Below are positions 26,300 to 34,732 of a stretch of DNA of 64,000 bases, piece after piece (positions within the stretch are counted from its first letter, which is position 1; every line of letters begins with the position of its first letter). Origin of the DNA: CBDCYS01 sp965226185 (lineage in GTDB: Bacteria > Acidobacteriota > Terriglobia > Bryobacterales > UBA6623); assembly GCA_965226185.1 (NCBI GenBank), contig CBDDCT010000007.1:2294001-2358000 (forward strand). Direction: 5' to 3'. The translations under genes were made by a program, and so were the position numbers. Below the pieces are notes generated by a model that saw nothing but the letters and a program-made list of their open reading frames with translations, was not told the DNA's origin and made no database searches.

Positions 26300-26700
26300 G
26301 AGATTTACGAACGAGGCCGACTTCAGCGGCGATGGAAAACCGGATGTCTCCGGCGTCGGAGGACGGGAGGCGCTGATTGCGAAGTGGAGCGCCGACGGGG
26401 AGTGGCTATGCGCGCGTAGGGCGTCGCCGCCTGATTTCGGGGGCGTGCGTGTGAGGTCAAGCGCGCCGGGGTGGAACACAGCCACCGAAGGCGAGGTTGA
26501 TCGAAATGGAGACGTCTCGTGGCGAGCTCTGCCCTGGGTACGGCGAGGAACTCAGACTTCGACATGTTCCTGGCCGCCTATGGGCCAGAGGGAAACCTCC
26601 AGTGGGTGCGAACGCTTTCGGAGTATCCCTATTCGCTAAAGGAGCTGTCACAGCCGCACGTCGACCGCACGTTCGGATTATCGCCCTCCCTGGGAACATC
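26300..26700 (+). pseudogene. Remnant of an SBBP-type beta-propeller repeat protein
   Basis: Frame 1 contains DFSGDGKPDVSGVGGREAL and IAKWSADGEW (26320-26410); after a frameshift near 26510, another frame contains SDFDMFLAAYGPEGNLQWVR (26551-26610). Both match the repeat of bacterial beta-propeller (SBBP) proteins, where strands like DxFVAKYDxxGNLLWAR recur. Only about two blades remain, broken by shifts and stops. Confidence 0.5.
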
Positions 26701-26944
26701 ATAGAGTTCTCCTGTTTGGCAGCGTCGGCGGCCTCTCACCTCCGTTCTTTGATTCGACGACAGGTGACCCCTCGCTGATCATGTCTTCAATTGCGCGCTC
26801 CTCCTCTGACGTAATTGGCAGATTCTCACCTCCCGTCCCAGCGTCTTGAACCTCGAGCTGGGATGGGTCGGCGGGCTCCTGGCCCTTCTCCGCCTTATTC
26901 TTCTTACCGCTTGGAATTTTCAGCTCGTCGCTCCGAAACGCCAT
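26699..26944 (-). CDS. Small charged hypothetical protein
   Basis: An 81-residue hydrophilic product rich in Glu, Lys and Pro (SGKKNKAEKGQEPADPS, then EEERAIEDMISEG), with no signal, membrane segment or known domain. The ATG at 26944 has GGTGGGG at a fair distance; a GTG three codons upstream is possible. The region is non-coding on the other strand except for the propeller remnant. Plausible but unproven gene. Confidence 0.35.
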   Translation of the reverse strand: MAFRSDELKIPSGKKNKAEKGQEPADPSQLEVQDAGTGGENLPITSEEERAIEDMISEGSPVVESKNGGERPPTLPNRRTL

Positions 26945-27064
26945 TAGAACCACCCCACCTCTAGCCGCTCAGAGCTTTTGCACGCAGTAGTCAGTCGGCT
27001 TGTCAGTGGGGACTCTGGTCGAACCCGAGGACGGCGCGAGATCGACTATCGAAACCGCCACGGG

Positions 27065-27373
27065 CTACAGTTCGATCTCGATATCATTCCCTTCTACGCG
27101 TACTGGGTAAGCCGTCACACCTCGCGCTGCCGGCGGCCGGGTTGGTTGTCCGGTCTTGAGATCGAAGTGGGCTCCGTGCCACGGGCACTCCACCTCGCCA
27201 CCTTCAACGAACCCTTCCGCCAACGGGCCGCCCCGATGCGTGCAGGTGTTGTCCAGGGCATAGTAAGCATCACCGTCACGCAGCAAGGCGACCTGACGAC
27301 CCTGGACTTCGATGAGCTTACCAGTGTTCCCTGCGATCTCCTCTTGCTCGGCTACTTTCACGAAGGTTCCCAT
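27065..27373 (-). CDS. Rieske-type [2Fe-2S] ferredoxin
   Basis: A small (102 residues) soluble Rieske protein with both cluster-binding motifs intact: C44-T-H46-R-G-G and C63-P-W-H66-G. It resembles NirD/BphF-type ferredoxins, which pass electrons to oxygenases or reductases. A strong ribosome binding site (GGAGGAG, 7 bases before the ATG at 27373) decides the start. It lies 58 bp downstream of nadA on the same strand and is probably the third gene of that operon. Redox partner unknown. Confidence 0.85.
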   Translation of the reverse strand: MGTFVKVAEQEEIAGNTGKLIEVQGRQVALLRDGDAYYALDNTCTHRGGPLAEGFVEGGEVECPWHGAHFDLKTGQPTRPPAARGVTAYPVRVEGNDIEIEL

Positions 27374-27431
27374 GTTCTTTCTCCTCCTGAATGTTACTAA
27401 CGAGTCGGCTTTCCTACGCATCGAGGACCGG

Positions 27432-28475
27432 CTATTGAATGGCTAGCATCTGCTGAATAGCCGTCCGGGCCCGCATTTGAATTTCGGGATCAACTTCGAT
27501 CTCCACCCGGTCGTTTCGGAGCGAATCCAGCAGCTTTTCCATGGTGTTCATCTTCATGTATTCGCAAATCGCCGACTCTGATACGGGATAAAACGTTTTT
27601 CCAGGAAGCTGCTTGCGCAACCGGTATAGCATTCCCTTCTCAGTGCCCACGATGAACTCGCTGCATCGGGAATTTCCGGCATGCCACAGCATCTGTTCGG
27701 TTGACAGAAAGTAGGCCTTCTTGTACGGAAGGGCGCCGCTCAACGTCTTGGACAGACACGAGGACGCACAGCCACATTCGGGGTGAATCAGCAGCTCGGC
27801 GTCAGGGTGAGCATCAAACGCCTCTTCCAAGGCCGTCTCGCCGATCTTGGCGTGTACGTGGCAGGCTCCGTCGTACAGGTCGACCAGACTGCGGTCCACG
27901 CCCGTTTGGGACAGCGCCACTGCGCCCAAGTACTTGTCGGGCAAGAACAGAATGCGCCGGCCCGGGTGGCACTGGGCCGCGTGTTCAAGCACCTGAGCTG
28001 CATTCCGAGAAGTGCAGATGTAATGACTTCGGGCCTTGGTCTGGGCGTCGGTGTTGATGTACGAAACGATGACGCCGTCGGGGTTATGGGCAACCCAGTT
28101 GTCGATTCGGCGGTGATCGATCGAAGCTACCAGAGAACATCCTGGCCGATCCGGCATGTAGACCCGCGAAGAGTCTCCCAGGATCGTCTTAGCGGTTTCA
28201 CCCATAAACAGCACGCCGCAGAAATCGACGCGAGGGGCTTTGCGTTTCGCGACGTATTCGCTCAGGCCGAGTGAGTCGCCCACCGTCTCGGCTACCTCCT
28301 GCAGCTCCGGATACTGGTAGTTGTGCGCAACGATGATAGAGTTTTTCTGTCGCGCCAGCCTCCGCACTTCCTCTCCCATTTCAGTCAGGAGCTTCACGTA
28401 GTCCCGTGAATAGCGGCCGGGATACAAGTCCTCCGCGAACCGAGAAAAATCATCGTGCCACTTATCAAACGTCAT
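27432..28475 (-). CDS. nadA: Quinolinate synthase NadA
   Basis: Condenses iminoaspartate with dihydroxyacetone phosphate to quinolinate in NAD synthesis, using a labile [4Fe-4S] cluster. The 347-residue product has the three cluster cysteines in family context: Cys86 (FCGVLFMGETAK), Cys154 (YICTSRNA) and Cys304 (ICEYMKMNT). AHNYQYPELQ (50-59) binds substrate. The ATG at 28475 follows the stop of the upstream regulator gene by one base; frame extension beyond it overlaps that gene. No nadB or nadC is in the window. Confidence 0.93.
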   Translation of the reverse strand: MTFDKWHDDFSRFAEDLYPGRYSRDYVKLLTEMGEEVRRLARQKNSIIVAHNYQYPELQEVAETVGDSLGLSEYVAKRKAPRVDFCGVLFMGETAKTILGDSSRVYMPDRPGCSLVASIDHRRIDNWVAHNPDGVIVSYINTDAQTKARSHYICTSRNAAQVLEHAAQCHPGRRILFLPDKYLGAVALSQTGVDRSLVDLYDGACHVHAKIGETALEEAFDAHPDAELLIHPECGCASSCLSKTLSGALPYKKAYFLSTEQMLWHAGNSRCSEFIVGTEKGMLYRLRKQLPGKTFYPVSESAICEYMKMNTMEKLLDSLRNDRVEIEVDPEIQMRARTAIQQMLAIQ

Positions 28476-28476
28476 C

Positions 28477-29166
28477 TCATCCTGACCCCGTTTCGCGCCC
28501 CGAGTCGCCCTTGACGCGGCCCTTGGCACAGATCCGATAAGAACAATGGCGATCTCCGGTCAGCAGATGCGAAACTCGTGTCACCTTACCGCCCGCCAAG
28601 CTGCGGATCAGACGCAATTCCTCATCACAGGTTTCCGGAAAACGCTTGGCTACATCGCGAATGGCACAGTTGCACAACGTTAGCAAGAACTCTCCGTGAC
28701 CCAACCACTCGACCTCGGCCATGTAACCGCATTCGGTTAGCACGTCCGCCACTTCGTGCACCCGCTCTTCGAAGTTTTTCCCTTCTGTGCGTGATCTGTA
28801 GCGAGCCTGCATGGCGGTGCGCCGCTTCCGAAAAACCTGCCTGACCTTCTCCTGGCCGTCGAGCTGAACCAGGCTCGACAGCACATCGATGGCTAAACCT
28901 GCATAGTCTCTCGGGAATTGGCCATCTCCATCGCCAGTCAGCGAGTGCACGGCCGCCGGCCTACCCCTGGAGCGCCGCTTCGATCGGGTCTGGATCAAAC
29001 CGTCGGCCTTGAGCTTTAACAAATGCCGACCAACTGCCATGGTGGTGAGGCCACAGAATTTGGCGACCGCTTTTGCATCGGCCTCGCCCCGTCTTTTCAG
29101 GAAACGCAGAATGGCCTTGCTGGTCGACTCCTCTCGCGATTCCAAAGTGTCCATGTCGTCAGCCAT
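28477..29166 (-). CDS. SufR-like iron-sulfur-type transcriptional regulator
   Basis: A 229-residue DeoR/ArsR-type winged-helix regulator. The N-terminal helix-turn-helix (ILRFLKRRGEADAKAVAKFC then LTTMAVGRHLLKLKADGL) is followed by a C-terminal sensor with the SufR cysteine pattern: LTLCNCAIRDVAKRFPETCDEE and later GDRHCSYRI. SufR proteins bind an Fe-S cluster and repress Fe-S assembly or related genes. It is the first gene of a regulator-nadA-Rieske operon, so it probably tunes NAD synthesis to Fe-S or oxidant status. Start at the ATG at 29166; the Met four codons further in is possible. Confidence 0.78.
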   Translation of the reverse strand: MADDMDTLESREESTSKAILRFLKRRGEADAKAVAKFCGLTTMAVGRHLLKLKADGLIQTRSKRRSRGRPAAVHSLTGDGDGQFPRDYAGLAIDVLSSLVQLDGQEKVRQVFRKRRTAMQARYRSRTEGKNFEERVHEVADVLTECGYMAEVEWLGHGEFLLTLCNCAIRDVAKRFPETCDEELRLIRSLAGGKVTRVSHLLTGDRHCSYRICAKGRVKGDSGRETGSG

Positions 29167-29411
29167 TGGTTGGGGTCGCGGCTCAACCGCCGTTCGAGTT
29201 CTTTGGGAACTGGTAGGCCCCAATCTCGCCACCCGGGATCTGGGTCCGGACGATGAGCGCATATCGCCTGGTCGGTTTTCGCAAGGGCGTTTCGGTCATC
29301 CTGTGGCCGACCTTCTTGACCCTTTTCGGCGCTGAGAGTCCGGTGGGTTTGCCCCGGGCGAGCTTCTCTGCTTCATGTCCCCAGCCATTATACTAAACTT
29401 CATAAGTATCT

Positions 29412-30950
29412 ATGTTGATTAAATGCCAGGAACCTGCTACAAGGGAGGCTGAGGAGCGGGTCCCGCCGCAGAGCCTGGGACCGGAGGATCCATCTGTCTT
29501 GCAAGAGTCGGCCTGGAAGGAAGAGCACGATGAAGACCCCTGGTTGGGACCGCCGGAAGAAGCGTCTCCGCCAGAGGACAGCGTACACTTGTACCTCAAG
29601 GAAATGGGTGCGGTGCCCCTGCTGAATCGGGAAGGCGAGGTGCGGCTGGCGAGACGCATGGAGGGCGGCAATCGACGAGTAAAGAAGACGCTCTCGCGAA
29701 CTCCTTGGCTTTGGAAAAAGTTACTTCGACTCGACGAAGAGCTGAGCGAGAACCAACGGGGCCTCCGTTCCCTTCTCGTTCTCGAAACCGGGGACGGTTC
29801 TCTGTCGGCGAGGAAACGCGCGCAGGCAGGGCTCCACAAGAAGCTTATTCTGGTCGCCAGATTGGTTCGAGAGTTCGAGACACTGGCCGCTCGGAAGCAC
29901 AGCAGTTCGCATGCCGGCGTCGCCGTTCGCCGCAGAGGCGTCTGTCGCCGGGCAAGGTGCAAAGTCGCGATATCGCGCGCCATTCGGGACATTCCCTTCC
30001 ACCCGGATGCTTGGAGGGGATTTGCGGTCGAGTTCCTAGACACGGCACAGGAACTCCTCGGCGCTGAGAAGCAACGGGCGAGGTGTCCACAGGGTAGAGA
30101 CAGGGGTGTCGGCGACGGGAAACTTGGCAAGATCAGCCGGCGCCGAGCTGAGATCGGCATAACGGCGGCGGAGATCCAGTGCACCCAGCAGCAGATCCGG
30201 GCGGGCCAGGCCCAGACCGAACGGGCCAAGACGGCCCTGGTCGAGGCGAACCTACGTCTGGTCATCTCGGTCGCCAAGAAATACGTGAATCGAGGCTTGC
30301 ATTTGCTGGATCTAGTCCAAGAAGGCAATATCGGGCTGATGCGCGCCGCCGAGAAGTTTGATTACCACCGAGGCTTCAAGTTCTCGACGTACGCCTACTG
30401 GTGGATCCGCCAGGCTGTGACCCGCGCCCTGGCGGATCAGTCCCGACAGGTGCGTCTTCCCGTCCATATAAACGAGCATCTCAACAAGTTCGTGCGGGCT
30501 GTACGGCAGCTCGAGAAGGAGCTGGGCCATGCGCCAACCAATCAAGAAATCGCGCAGCGAATGGAGGTGACAGTCAAGAGTGTGGAAACGCTGCGTGGAG
30601 TTTCCCGGTCCCCCCTCTCGCTGGAAACTCCGGTGGGGCGGGATGGCCAGGGAGCCCTCGGCGACTTGCTCGAAGATCGCCGCCTGTCCTCCCCGACCGA
30701 GCAGGTCGTGGCTTCCGACTTGGGGGCTAAAACCGCCCAGGTGCTGGCAAGGCTTTCGCCCAAGGAGGAGAAAGTGATCCGCATGCGGTTTGGGATCGGT
30801 TGTGACGACGAGCACACGCTGGAAGAAATTGGCCGCGAATTCGGGCTGACCCGGGAACGCGTTCGTCAGATCGAGGCCAATGCGTTGGAAGGGCTACGCG
30901 ACTCCAGGCGGGCTCCGCTGTTGCGGCAGTTACTCGCGTCGAAATCGTGA
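29412..30950 (+). CDS. RpoD-like sigma-70 family factor
   Basis: A 512-residue primary-type sigma factor. Domain order: region 1.2 (EDSVHLYLKEMGAVPLLNRE, about residues 55-74), a basic, Cys- and Arg-rich non-conserved region (about 95-250), then regions 2 (FKFSTYAYWWIRQAVTRALA), 3 and 4 (HTLEEIGREFGLTRERVRQI). The core-binding and promoter-recognition parts are intact. The non-conserved region is diverged, so it may be a second RpoD-like factor rather than the housekeeping one. It runs divergently from the SufR-nadA operon. Confidence 0.85.
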   Translation: MLIKCQEPATREAEERVPPQSLGPEDPSVLQESAWKEEHDEDPWLGPPEEASPPEDSVHLYLKEMGAVPLLNREGEVRLARRMEGGNRRVKKTLSRTPWLWKKLLRLDEELSENQRGLRSLLVLETGDGSLSARKRAQAGLHKKLILVARLVREFETLAARKHSSSHAGVAVRRRGVCRRARCKVAISRAIRDIPFHPDAWRGFAVEFLDTAQELLGAEKQRARCPQGRDRGVGDGKLGKISRRRAEIGITAAEIQCTQQQIRAGQAQTERAKTALVEANLRLVISVAKKYVNRGLHLLDLVQEGNIGLMRAAEKFDYHRGFKFSTYAYWWIRQAVTRALADQSRQVRLPVHINEHLNKFVRAVRQLEKELGHAPTNQEIAQRMEVTVKSVETLRGVSRSPLSLETPVGRDGQGALGDLLEDRRLSSPTEQVVASDLGAKTAQVLARLSPKEEKVIRMRFGIGCDDEHTLEEIGREFGLTRERVRQIEANALEGLRDSRRAPLLRQLLASKS

Positions 30951-30965
30951 GAGCGCCTTTGGGAG

Positions 30966-30989
30966 AGGCACCGCTGAGATTCGGTGCCT
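30966..30989. terminator. Hairpin after the sigma factor gene
   Basis: A perfect 8-bp stem (AGGCACCG, CTGAGATT loop, CGGTGCCT), 15 bases after the stop codon. There is no U-run, so termination is a guess. Confidence 0.35.
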
Positions 30990-31073
30990 TCACGGAGGCG
31001 CAGCAAACCGAAGTCGGCCCAGGAACGGTTGTTGAAACGAAACGAGACTAAAACCTGAGAAGGGGGGCAGAAA

Positions 31074-31388
31074 ATGGCATATATTATCGCCGAACCTTGC
31101 ATCGGCACCAAAGACACGGCCTGTGTAGACGCTTGCCCTGTGGATTGTATTCATCCGAATCAGGGCGCGACCTATGATGACGGCCGCCCAGGTTTCGATG
31201 ATGTCCCGCAACTCTATATTGATCCAACCGAGTGCATCGACTGCGGGGCGTGTGTGCCGGTGTGTCCGGTCGAGGCGATCTTCGACGAAGCGGATCTACC
31301 GGAGAAATGGCAGCACTTTGTTGAGATCAATGCGAACTATGTCGATGCCGGGCAGTTCCAGGCTGACAAGTTCCGAGCGGAAGGCTAA
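31074..31388 (+). CDS. Ferredoxin with two iron-sulfur clusters (FdxA-like)
   Basis: A 104-residue dicluster ferredoxin. N-terminal cysteines lie in EPCIGTKDTACVDACPVDCI and the second cluster in ECIDCGACVPVCPVEAI; the insert between them and the C-terminal extension are as in 7Fe/8Fe ferredoxins of the FdxA type. It carries electrons in the cytoplasm. GAAGGGGGG precedes the ATG at 31074. It lies just before the decayed nuoH-nuoI remnant. Confidence 0.88.
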   Translation: MAYIIAEPCIGTKDTACVDACPVDCIHPNQGATYDDGRPGFDDVPQLYIDPTECIDCGACVPVCPVEAIFDEADLPEKWQHFVEINANYVDAGQFQADKFRAEG

Positions 31389-31395
31389 GCGCAGA

Positions 31396-31647
31396 TGATC
31401 TCCTATAAAATCGCTCTGGGTGTCGCCATCATCGCCGTGATCATGGTCTACGGAACCATGGATTTGGCTGAGGTGGTGTGGGGCAGATGATTGGCCGCTG
31501 GATCCCTTTCTGGGGCATCCTAGCCCAGCCCGTGGCCTCCGCTACGATCAGCTCATGAAACTGGGCTGGAGGGGGCTGTTCCCAATTTCGGTCGTCAACG
31601 TCGTGGTGACAGCCGTGGTCCTGATCCTTCTCGGGGAGACGCCGTAA
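31396..31647 (+). pseudogene. nuoH: nuoH remnant (complex I subunit H), internal deletion and frameshifts
   Basis: Three pieces of NuoH can be read in succession: a membrane helix MISYKIALGVAIIAVIMVYG with MDLAEVV, then in the next frame RWIPFWGILAQP, then in the third frame the C-terminal LRYDQLMKLGWRGLFP and VVNVVVTAVVLI ending at the TAA at 31645-31647. The N-terminal half and the middle are missing. The TAA overlaps the ATG of nuoI, as in a normal nuoHI junction. Confidence 0.75.
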
Positions 31648-32258
31648 TGGCCGTAAAGGTTGTCCGCAGGCCGGAGCTGACTTTCTGGGAGAAGACCTAC
31701 CTCCCCCAGATCATTAGCGGCCTCAAGATCACCTCCTCGCACTTCTTCCGAAACCTCTTTCTCCACACGGCCCACCTCTTGGGCCGTTTCAAGCACCTTC
31801 CCGCCTCGGTCACCATCCAGTATCCCGAGGAGCTCAGGCCCCTCATGTCGAGGTTCCGCAGCCGCCACCGGCTCACTGTGCGCGAGGATGGCACCCCGCG
31901 CTGCGTGGGGTGCATGCTCTGCGAGACGGTCTGCCCGGCCAAGTGCATTACCATCGTGCCCGGGGAGCATCCCGACCCCAACGTCGAGAAGTACCCGGTT
32001 CGCTTCGACATCGATCTGGGGGTTTGCGTCTATTGCGGGTACTGTGTCGAGGTATGCCCCGAGGACGCGATCCGGATGGACACAGGAATCCTCGACCTGG
32101 CGGCCTACTCAAGGGAGGCCATGCGGCTTGACATCCACGAGCTGATGGACCCTGCGCTGCGTAAACCGCTCAGCGACTGCAGCCTGAAGTTCCCCCACAA
32201 GTGTGAGCCAACCGGCGGAGAGATGAAGGGCAGCTGGGACGGCCTCGACGGGGCATAG
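31647..32258 (+). CDS. nuoI: NADH-quinone oxidoreductase subunit I
   Basis: The peripheral-arm subunit holding clusters N6a and N6b. The 203-residue product has both full motifs: CVGCMLCETVCPAKCI and CVYCGYCVEVCPEDAI, plus the N-terminal amphipathic region ISGLKITSSHFFRN. It looks intact, with a C-terminal extension of about 30 residues. No other subunit of complex I is nearby except the broken nuoH, so it is an orphan left by deletion of a nuo operon, or serves another complex. Confidence 0.88.
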   Translation: MAVKVVRRPELTFWEKTYLPQIISGLKITSSHFFRNLFLHTAHLLGRFKHLPASVTIQYPEELRPLMSRFRSRHRLTVREDGTPRCVGCMLCETVCPAKCITIVPGEHPDPNVEKYPVRFDIDLGVCVYCGYCVEVCPEDAIRMDTGILDLAAYSREAMRLDIHELMDPALRKPLSDCSLKFPHKCEPTGGEMKGSWDGLDGA

Positions 32259-32496
32259 GGCAAGTCCACTAAGACATGAGGAGCATTGCGGCTACCTTGA
32301 ATTCACAGGTGTGCAAGAGTACTCTAGGCCAGCAACAAGAGCCCGATCGTAAATCCTGGTGGAGCAAAACCTTTCAGCCTGGATCAACAAAAAGGCTCGC
32401 GCTGGACATTTGTCACGAGAGGGTATAGTGAAGATCCAGTTTGTCAATCCCCATAACGGCGCCAACATGTACGCGGCCCCGAAGTTCTTCCGCTAC

Positions 32497-32817
32497 ACCG
32501 CGACACCAATTACGCCTACACCAACCACCTGCTGGCAGTCGCCTACGAGAAGTCTTTCGTCCACGGTGTTGTGGCCGTGCTGCCATGTCATTGGATCTAC
32601 TGGGAAGTCGGCAAAGAGCTCCAGAAGGGCGGCTCAACGCAGCGGGATTATCAGAGGTGGATCGATCAATACTCCAGCGACGAGTTCGGGCATGCAGTTG
32701 AGCAGGTGCTTGAGATGATTAAATACGGAAGCAAAGGGCTTGAGTGCGCAAGCCCGTAAGGAGCTAAAGGAGATCTTCCGGACCCCCACCCGGTACGAGT
32801 GGATGTTCTGGACTTAA
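32497..32817 (+). pseudogene. tenA-like (thiaminase II family) remnant
   Basis: The frame from about 32497 reads NYAYTNHLLAVAYEKSF, then AVLPCHWIYWEVGKEL and YQRWIDQYSSDEFG, all strong TenA signatures including the active-site Cys-containing LPCHWIY. The frame stops at 32759; in another frame the C-terminal TRYEWMFWT is found at 32794-32817. The N-terminal third is absent. So the gene is 5' truncated and frameshifted. Confidence 0.75.
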
Positions 32818-32927
32818 CGGTGACCGAAGGGTCATACTTAATACGTTCTTGTGATGGCGGCGGGTTCGACGCTGTTTTAGCCTGAGCGCCCGAGAGAGTG
32901 CAGAAACCAAAATGGAGGGAGTTTCAT

Positions 32928-33437
32928 ATGCAGCCTTTGTATGATCCGGAAGCAGTGCGGCCGATGTGGGAGGAGCTGGCGCAATGTGGCGTCACACCGC
33001 TCAAGGCCGCTGCAGATGTTGATGAGGCTCTTGGCAAGCCTGGAACCACGCTTATTGTCGTAAACTCCGTCTGCGGCTGTGCGGCCGGAGGCGCCCGACC
33101 CGGGGTCACCCAGGCGCTGCAGGCCGCTGTCATCCCGGATCACTTGACCACGGTTTTTGCGGGGGTGGATATGGAGGCGACCCAACGCGCGCGCGAGCGC
33201 ATGCCGGAGGTTGCGCCATCGTCGCCGTCCGTCGCCCTGTTCAAGGACGGCGCGCTTGTCTACGCGCTGGAGCGTCGGCACATCGAGCGCATGACGCCTG
33301 ATGAGATCGCCGGAGAGCTTGAGAAGGCTTACCGTCAGCATTGCACCCGCAAGGGGCCGTCCGTACCCGCCGATGTGTACGGGCAGGTAGTGCACGCGCG
33401 GCAGTGTGGATCGCAGATCCCAAGCTTTAGAGGCTGA
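32928..33437 (+). CDS. BrxA/BrxB-family bacilliredoxin
   Basis: A 169-residue thioredoxin-fold protein of the YphP/YqiW (bacilliredoxin) family, which removes bacillithiol from or reduces mixed disulfides on proteins. The characteristic Cys49-Gly-Cys51 motif is in VVNSVCGCAAGGARP. FKDGALVYALERRHIE follows, as in the family. The start is at the ATG at 32928, set by GGAGGGA upstream; an upstream TTG-type frame is ignored. It seems intact, amid pseudogenes. Bacillithiol occurs in some acidobacteria. Confidence 0.85.
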   Translation: MQPLYDPEAVRPMWEELAQCGVTPLKAAADVDEALGKPGTTLIVVNSVCGCAAGGARPGVTQALQAAVIPDHLTTVFAGVDMEATQRARERMPEVAPSSPSVALFKDGALVYALERRHIERMTPDEIAGELEKAYRQHCTRKGPSVPADVYGQVVHARQCGSQIPSFRG

Positions 33438-33700
33438 TACGGGACCGTCGGAAAAGAAAAAAGACGCAGGGCCCACGCAGGCCCGTACACTATTCGTAAG
33501 TCATGGATTCTGTGTCCCTCAGCTCAGGTGGATGCATCGACAGCCTCGTTCATTTGCAGGGGCCTAAGCCCGCACCACCACCTCCGCCTGTTCCGGGTCC
33601 CCCTCTACCCGATCGTCGTCCGTCCCCTCCCCCCGAGCGCCCTACACTTCGGGCCGCTGCCTAACCTTGATTCTTCACAGAGTTCCGTGCCCCGAGCAGG

Positions 33701-33800
33701 ACTAAGTCCCTCGAAACGAACCAGATAGCGCCTGTGGGCCGATAACTGTTGATTAATCCCGTAACCACCAGTAATCGGCGGTCTCCAGCCTGCAACATAC
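33701..33800. repeat. Diverged direct repeat, copy 1
   Basis: About 100 bases starting ACTAAGTCCCT that align without gaps with 39203-39302 (ATAGCGCC and TAACCACC are among the shared blocks), at roughly two thirds identity. The similarity may run on for some 40 bases more. 33438-33700 has only a proline-rich short frame, which I do not call. Confidence 0.55.
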
Positions 33801-33980
33801 TCCAACAAAAGCAGTTATCCCGATTCAGAGCTTAACGGAACTCGATGGCTTTCTCATGTTTCTCGGTTGTTTGGCGATCCGTCGAGACCCGGAAGTAGAG
33901 AGCGTCCATTCGTCCACCCCCTAGCGAAAGTGACCAAAGGGTGAACTCTCCTAACTCGGAAATCGGTGTAGGTACCTGAT

Positions 33981-34057
33981 TTGCCGGGGGTTTGGCGTTA
34001 TAAGGCAAAGGTCTGCAAAACCTTTATTCGTGGGTTCGATTCCCACCCGCGCCTCCA
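33981..34057 (+). tRNA. tRNA-Cys (GCA), 5' acceptor strand degenerate
   Basis: Anticodon stem AAGGT/ACCTT with loop CTGCAAA (anticodon GCA, 34015-34017), T arm GTGGG-TTCGATT-CCCAC, 3' acceptor CCGCGCC, discriminator T and encoded CCA are all good. A D arm can be drawn (GTTT/AGGC, loop GGCGTTATA). But the 5' acceptor, TTGCCGG, pairs at only three of seven positions. The 3' two thirds are those of a real tRNA; the whole may be a pseudogene or an attachment-site remnant. Confidence 0.55.
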
Positions 34058-34210
34058 CCCTTAAATCCTTTCTTTTCAACCCAGTGTGCTGATTCTAGCG
34101 CACTTAACCCAGTGTGTTTCCCGTGCGCCGAGACACCATTCGTTCGCATGGGAATCCACTGGTTTGCATGAATCACTGGGCAGTTTCTACGGCAGAACTA
34201 GGGCAGTCCA

Positions 34211-34570
34211 GTGGAGAGGAGAAAAGTGATGATGCACTGGAAAAGCATCAAGGGTCCCGATTCGCTAATGCCGCCGCCGGTGCACAGAGAGCTGTTCTAT
34301 GTCGACGGGGGAACGTTAGTGGCTGTCTCCGTCTCGACCGGTCCGAGCTTCTCGGCAGGCTGGGTACCGCGCCTGTTTGAGCATGCGAGTTTGAGAGCAG
34401 GGTTGACATGTCCCGGACACGACGTCTCACCCGACGGTCGGCGGTTCATCTTAGCCGGGCAAGTGGGGCCAGAAGCCCTCGATCCCTCGATCCGCGCGGT
34501 CGAGAACTGGTTCCCCGAGGTTCGCAAGCGCCAGAAAGAGGAGGTGCGCCTGAACGGTCGGCGTGTATAA
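34211..34570 (+). pseudogene. C-terminal fragment of a kinase/TolB-type protein
   Basis: The frame encodes RELFYVDGGTLVAVSVSTGP, then HDVSPDGRRFILAG and RAVENWFPEVRKR, the terminal propeller blade of acidobacterial kinase-TolB proteins. About 110 residues remain, with no upstream part. Same family as the fragments at 11262-11426 and 38791-38859. Confidence 0.65.
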
Positions 34571-34732
34571 CACACGGCTAGAAGTACGAATCTGGTCGCT
34601 TGCGGCACTTCTAGAAACGTACGGTCCACCTCGGCGAGATTCGTCAAAAACTCCCCACATCTGGGCGAGGACGGAAGTTGTTTTGTTTTCAGACGACACA
34701 ATTGGTCAATAAGCCTATCCAAGAATGGTCCA

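Noticed and set aside
33503..33664. A 53-codon proline-rich frame
   Set aside because: No ribosome binding site, low complexity, and it lies in a region of repeats and fragments; not enough to call a gene.
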